64,000 nt of DNA from Nitrosospira sp. (lineage in GTDB: Bacteria > Pseudomonadota > Gammaproteobacteria > Burkholderiales > Nitrosomonadaceae), in assembly GCA_026399575.1 (NCBI GenBank), contig JAPLQS010000059.1:25443-89442 (forward strand). The letters are read 5' to 3'. The translations under genes were made by a program, and so were the position numbers. The notes beneath the pieces were generated by a model that saw only the letters and a program-made list of their open reading frames with translations, did not search any database and was not told where the DNA came from. Positions 61,055 through 64,000 of the stretch are shown here, one piece after another. Numbering within the stretch: position 1 is the first letter of the stretch; each line of letters begins with the position of its first letter.

Positions 61055-61366
61055 ATGATTTTCATTGAGACCCCGACATTCACCCGTTTGATTGTAGAAC
61101 TGTTGGCCGATGACGAATACTCAAAGCTGCAAACAGAGTTGTCTAATCGTCCGGATGCTAGCGATCTCATCAAGAATGGCGGTGGCATCCGCAAGTTGCG
61201 TTGGAAACGAGCCGGGACGGGCAAGAGCGGCGGCATACGGGTGATTTATTACTGGCTCACCGAAGATAACCAGATTTTCATGCTGGTGGCGTATCCCAAG
61301 AGCGTTAAAGACAATCTGACAGATAAGGAAACCGCAATTTTGCGCAGCCTCGTAAAGGAATTATAG
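61055..61366 (+). CDS. HigB/RelE-type toxin
   Basis: A 103-residue RelE-fold protein: MIFIETPTFTRLIVELLADD, YSKLQTELSNRPDASDLIKN, then GGGIRKLRWKRAGTGKSGGI and RVIYYWLTEDNQIFMLVAYP followed by KSVKDNL, all typical of the HigB-2/RelE mRNA interferases encoded before their antitoxins. The basic residues of RKLRWKR would contact RNA. The antitoxin gene starts 3 bp after the stop. Toxin-first order supports the HigBA type. Confidence 0.87.
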   Translation: MIFIETPTFTRLIVELLADDEYSKLQTELSNRPDASDLIKNGGGIRKLRWKRAGTGKSGGIRVIYYWLTEDNQIFMLVAYPKSVKDNLTDKETAILRSLVKEL

Positions 61367-61369
61367 ACA

Positions 61370-61660
61370 ATGGACAAAACACTTTTTGAATCTCTCAAGC
61401 AAGGCTTGAAAGAAGCTATAGCAATTCAACGCGGTGAGCTTGCGCCCGGAAGAATAACGAAGATCAGCTCACCCGATGCAAAGTCCGTGCGTGCCAAGAT
61501 TGGATTGAGCCAAAGCGAATTTGCCCAACTGATTGGAGTAAAAGTGGCAACACTCAGAAACTGGGAGCAACATCGCCGCCAACCCACTGGTCCCGCTGCT
61601 GCCCTGCTGACTATCGTCGAGAAAGAACCGGAAGCAGCACTTCGCGCATTGCACTCGTAA
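61370..61660 (+). CDS. HigA/NadS-type antitoxin (XRE HTH)
   Basis: A 96-residue DNA-binding antitoxin. The N-terminal half (FESLKQGLKEAIAIQRGELA) is the toxin-binding part; the C-terminal XRE helix-turn-helix is VRAKIGLSQSEFAQLIGVKV followed by ATLRNWEQHRRQP. It probably represses its own operon through the palindrome at 61030-61044. A 7-bp hairpin (ACTGGAC/GTCCAGT, about 61661-61680) follows the stop. Confidence 0.88.
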   Translation: MDKTLFESLKQGLKEAIAIQRGELAPGRITKISSPDAKSVRAKIGLSQSEFAQLIGVKVATLRNWEQHRRQPTGPAAALLTIVEKEPEAALRALHS

Positions 61661-61699
61661 CTGGACAACATAGTCCAGTGGCATACCTGCTTCAAGTGA

Positions 61700-61744
61700 T
61701 CAGGTGGCGATATTTATGATATGAAGATTGTGGATTATCACTAA
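61700..61744 (+). pseudogene. HigB toxin C-terminal remnant
   Basis: The frame SGGDIYDMKIVDYH-stop, directly after an in-frame TGA, matches the usual C-terminal end of HigB toxins that precede HigA antitoxins (form ...YDVEIVDYH, from memory). It ends 11 bp before the next HigA-type gene. Everything upstream of this ~14-codon piece is gone. Confidence 0.6.
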
Positions 61745-61755
61745 AGAAAAACACC

Positions 61756-62199
61756 ATGGCCAAAAAATTACTCGGCCCTATTCCGCCAGGCGAAATCTTG
61801 CTGGAAGAGTTCATGAAGCCACTAGACATCAGCATCAATGCGCTATCGAGAGCGGTAAGCGTACCACCCAACCGCGTCAGTGAGATCGTAAACGGCAAGC
61901 GCTCAATTACTGCTGATACCGCCTTGCGCCTTGGCAAATATTTCGGCGTATCTCCAGAAATCTGGCTCGATCTACAAAGCGGTTATGACATCCGTATTGC
62001 ACAGCGCACCATCTGGCCAAAGATTGAACCGCTTGTCCGTACACATCATAAGACTGGAAAAACTCTGATTCAGAGCAACCCACATTTACGCGACCCGCAG
62101 GCGCACCAGCGCGCCCTTCGCATAAATGTGCTTTCTTCAATCGCAATTGAGGTTGTCAGAGAACCCGCTGACCATACGTTCACTCTAGAAATTATTTAA
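61756..62199 (+). CDS. HigA-family antitoxin fused to a 56-residue-protein-like tail
   Basis: A 147-residue protein. Residues 1-95 are a HigA addiction-module antitoxin: MAKKLLGPIPPGEILLEEFM, an XRE helix-turn-helix with SVPPNRVSEIVNGKRSITAD and then TALRLGKYFGVSPEIWLDLQ and SGYD. Normal HigA proteins end soon after. Here residues ~101-147 (GKTLIQSNPHLRDPQAHQRA onward) resemble the free 56-residue protein at 59783-59953; the SxxxEG motif has become SxxxEV. The toxin gene before it is reduced to a remnant, so this antitoxin is orphaned and may have a new role. Confidence 0.75.
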   Translation: MAKKLLGPIPPGEILLEEFMKPLDISINALSRAVSVPPNRVSEIVNGKRSITADTALRLGKYFGVSPEIWLDLQSGYDIRIAQRTIWPKIEPLVRTHHKTGKTLIQSNPHLRDPQAHQRALRINVLSSIAIEVVREPADHTFTLEII

Positions 62200-62428
62200 C
62201 GTATTGCGGTGGGCCGCGCGAGGCATGAACCCAGCTCGAGCTGAGCTTCGGTGGGGTGATCGGCAGAAATTGGCATCGGTATGTTTCCGAGTCTTTATAC
62301 ACAATATCCCAAAAACAGTCATTTAATGGATCGTCGAATAGCGCCAGACTGAGCAAGGGGATATGCTACCGAAGACGAGGGGAAATTTGGTAGCTACCAA
62401 TTAGTAGTTCAATGGAACAAAATATCAA

Positions 62429-64000
62429 ATGGATGAACCTGGGCTTCCCCCATTCCTGACCAATATGCAAGGTCAAATGGGCCACTCTAAGGCCAAGCTA
62501 CTCGCATCGATTCTCAAGAGCTATGACATCCACATTGTTGTAGCACAGGTAGCTGGGCTGGCAATGGCACCTTGTTTTCAGACGAACAGCTATCGTATTG
62601 AACTTCTTTCTCAGCTTGCCGTTGCCTGCTGCAACGGCAAGACGCATTCCACTTGGAAGCACTTAGATCATTGGTTAAACCGCCATCTCGGAGTCTTCGA
62701 TATCGCCTGCTTGGAGGACCCCGCGGAGGACGTATTTGTTGTCAATGTGGTGACAGCGGAGGGTGATTTTCGTGTGCTCGGTGGCCTTTGGGAAGCCGCT
62801 GACAGTGCAACGACGTTACTTATCGAGACATTGGCTAAGAGTGGTGGACATACACAGCGATCTTGGTTGCGCCCAGCCATGGCCCTGCTCCAACTTTCTG
62901 ACACGATGATAGAACGAGCCGGCCTTGTTCGATGGCAAGAAGGGCCCTCAATCCCTAAGAGAGAGATACCCATTGTACCCATCACACCTCTCGCCCGCTG
63001 GGCTCACTATACGACTTTCCATGTTGATAAGTTAATTACGATGGGAATATGCCATACAGAGTTGGAACCGTTTGTATTTGATCTGACGAAACGGAAAGAA
63101 CTGCTGGATCAGAACAATCAGGAATCTGACCTTCATCGCTGGCCACTACTTCGTTTTGGGGACGAGTACGTTATTGCACTACCAAATGCGCTCACATATG
63201 CCATACGACGATACTTGCTCGATTGTTCAGCCAATGCTCGCCAGATAGGGCAGTTGCAGGCTGTGCTGATGATGCATGTCCATCATCGACTCTTACAGAT
63301 TGCTCAATGTGGAAGTCGCCATCGGATGGAAATCGTCAAAGTTCCAACTGAGGTTGGCGATATGCAAGGGATTTGTCAAAGTATCGTTGTTCGGGTCGGT
63401 AGCCGACGTTTCCTACACTTCCTTGTAGTGGCCGATGATCTAAAGCAATTAGCTTTGACGGGCTTCCTTGCTCCAAGCCAATTCTCGTCTCTAGCTGAGG
63501 TGAAGCTCCAGAAACATATAGATGGGCTTCGTGATTATCTCGAATTAACCTATGAAATCGATTCTGCACATACGCTGTGGTTAATGGGTCATCTTGGGCA
63601 GGCGTTTATTGGTGATCCACCAGCGGAGCGCCCTCTCTGGACATTTGGGACTGCACGTCTTAACGATCTGGAGATATTATTCCGTGATCCTGATGATCCC
63701 GTGGACAGGCTCATTTTGTTACTGAATCAAGAAAAGCAATGCTTGCAGGAAGGATTAGTGCTTCCTTCCCAAAATGGTCTTCTAAACCTCTATGCGTTCT
63801 GGTTAAAACAGAATTTCTGCCTTCGCATCCCCGATGTGCCTCACAGCCAGAAAGCCTACCTGGTTTTACCCCGATTTAACGGATACCTCATTAAGGGTGA
63901 TAATACACTCGGAGGTAGACCATGCACATACGCAGAAAGTACAGTCAAGAATACAAACAGGAAGCTGTCCAGCTTGTTCGACAGTCTGATATTCCACTAG
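62429..64000 (+). CDS. Unrecognised protein, truncated at its 3' end by an IS3-family element
   Basis: An open frame of 523 codons whose last ~45 codons are IS sequence. The authentic part runs to about 63860 (residue ~477, ...PHSQKAYL). It has no signal peptide or membrane helix and mixes alpha/beta features, with W-rich stretches such as STWKHLDHWLNRHLGVFD and LGGLWEAADSATTLLIETLA. I do not recognise a family. The ATG at 62429 has no good ribosome site, and the 230 bp upstream show no clear promoter, so the 5' end may be incomplete too. Its length suggests a large accessory protein. Confidence 0.6.
   Translation: MDEPGLPPFLTNMQGQMGHSKAKLLASILKSYDIHIVVAQVAGLAMAPCFQTNSYRIELLSQLAVACCNGKTHSTWKHLDHWLNRHLGVFDIACLEDPAEDVFVVNVVTAEGDFRVLGGLWEAADSATTLLIETLAKSGGHTQRSWLRPAMALLQLSDTMIERAGLVRWQEGPSIPKREIPIVPITPLARWAHYTTFHVDKLITMGICHTELEPFVFDLTKRKELLDQNNQESDLHRWPLLRFGDEYVIALPNALTYAIRRYLLDCSANARQIGQLQAVLMMHVHHRLLQIAQCGSRHRMEIVKVPTEVGDMQGICQSIVVRVGSRRFLHFLVVADDLKQLALTGFLAPSQFSSLAEVKLQKHIDGLRDYLELTYEIDSAHTLWLMGHLGQAFIGDPPAERPLWTFGTARLNDLEILFRDPDDPVDRLILLLNQEKQCLQEGLVLPSQNGLLNLYAFWLKQNFCLRIPDVPHSQKAYLVLPRFNGYLIKGDNTLGGRPCTYAESTVKNTNRKLSSLFDSLIFH
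63861..64000 (+). mobile_element. IS3-family insertion sequence, left end (runs off window)
   Basis: The sequence from about TGGTTTTACCCCGATTTAAC (63861) looks like an IS3-family terminus starting with TG, followed by a short leader, a GGAGGT ribosome site (63911-63916) and the transposase OrfA start at 63922. The exact left end cannot be fixed without the right end or the target duplication. It breaks the gene to its left. Confidence 0.6.
63922..64000 (+). CDS. IS3-family transposase OrfA, N-terminal fragment (runs off window)
   Basis: The first 26 codons read MHIRRKYSQEYKQEAVQLVR followed by QSDIPL. The pattern KYS-x-E-(F/Y)-K-x-EAV-x-LV is the classic start of IS3-family OrfA helix-turn-helix proteins, which bind the IS ends and are fused to the OrfB integrase by frameshifting. 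GGAGGT lies 5 bp upstream. The rest is outside the window. Confidence 0.8.
   Translation, partial: MHIRRKYSQEYKQEAVQLVRQSDIPL

Overview
This window looks like a chromosome segment of a betaproteobacterium, most likely an ammonia oxidiser of the Nitrosomonadaceae (Nitrosomonas/Nitrosospira type). This rests on gene order (lepA-lepB-rnc-era-recO-pdxJ-acpS-nagZ; trpF-trpB-trpA-accD-folC-SPOR-cvpA-purF-metZ; leuC-entericidin-leuD-leuB-asd-fimV-truA), on a pyrophosphate-dependent phosphofructokinase next to a proton-pumping pyrophosphatase, and on the protein sequences. All names come from motif reading; no database search was run.

Layout. 1-5705: start of an O6-alkylguanine methyltransferase (cut by the window edge), then pepA-holC-valS. 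5927-10707: a DUF3422 membrane protein, then a minus-strand four-gene operon resembling the ZrgA-type zinc uptake system. 10888-21004: adk, pfp, hppA, a GlcG-like protein, an outer-membrane porin, pgl, ppk2 and a DinG-type helicase, a group rich in pyrophosphate and polyphosphate enzymes. 21019-24147: ygfZ, a ygfX-like gene and nadB. 24399-28205: the sigma-E envelope-stress operon rpoE-rseA-rseB-mucD plus a glutaredoxin-like gene, closed by a strong terminator. 28363-35680: lepA to nagZ, mostly tightly coupled. 35711-40561: cysS, two linked exported proteins with NTF2-like tails (one an L,D-transpeptidase) and two cyclophilins. 40640-57911: a long minus-strand run of Met, purine, folate, fatty-acid, Trp and Leu biosynthesis genes.

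58000-64000 is different: small genes, many inverted repeats, toxin-antitoxin (TA) modules (RelB-type orphan, ParDE, HigBA, HigA-type orphan), three copies of a 62-94 bp intergenic repeat, the 3' half of a tRNA-Arg gene with its terminator, and an IS3-family element entering at the right edge and cutting an unrecognised gene. I read it as the distal end of an integrated element that used tRNA-Arg(ACG). The intact tRNA, and any integrase, should lie to the right of the window.

Three core genes carry anomalies: adk has no ATG/GTG/TTG start at the expected place (an ATA stands there), leuB lacks about 49 residues including the catalytic lysine segment, and valS is fused in frame to about 175 residues of upstream sequence. 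Each could be real biology or a sequence error.
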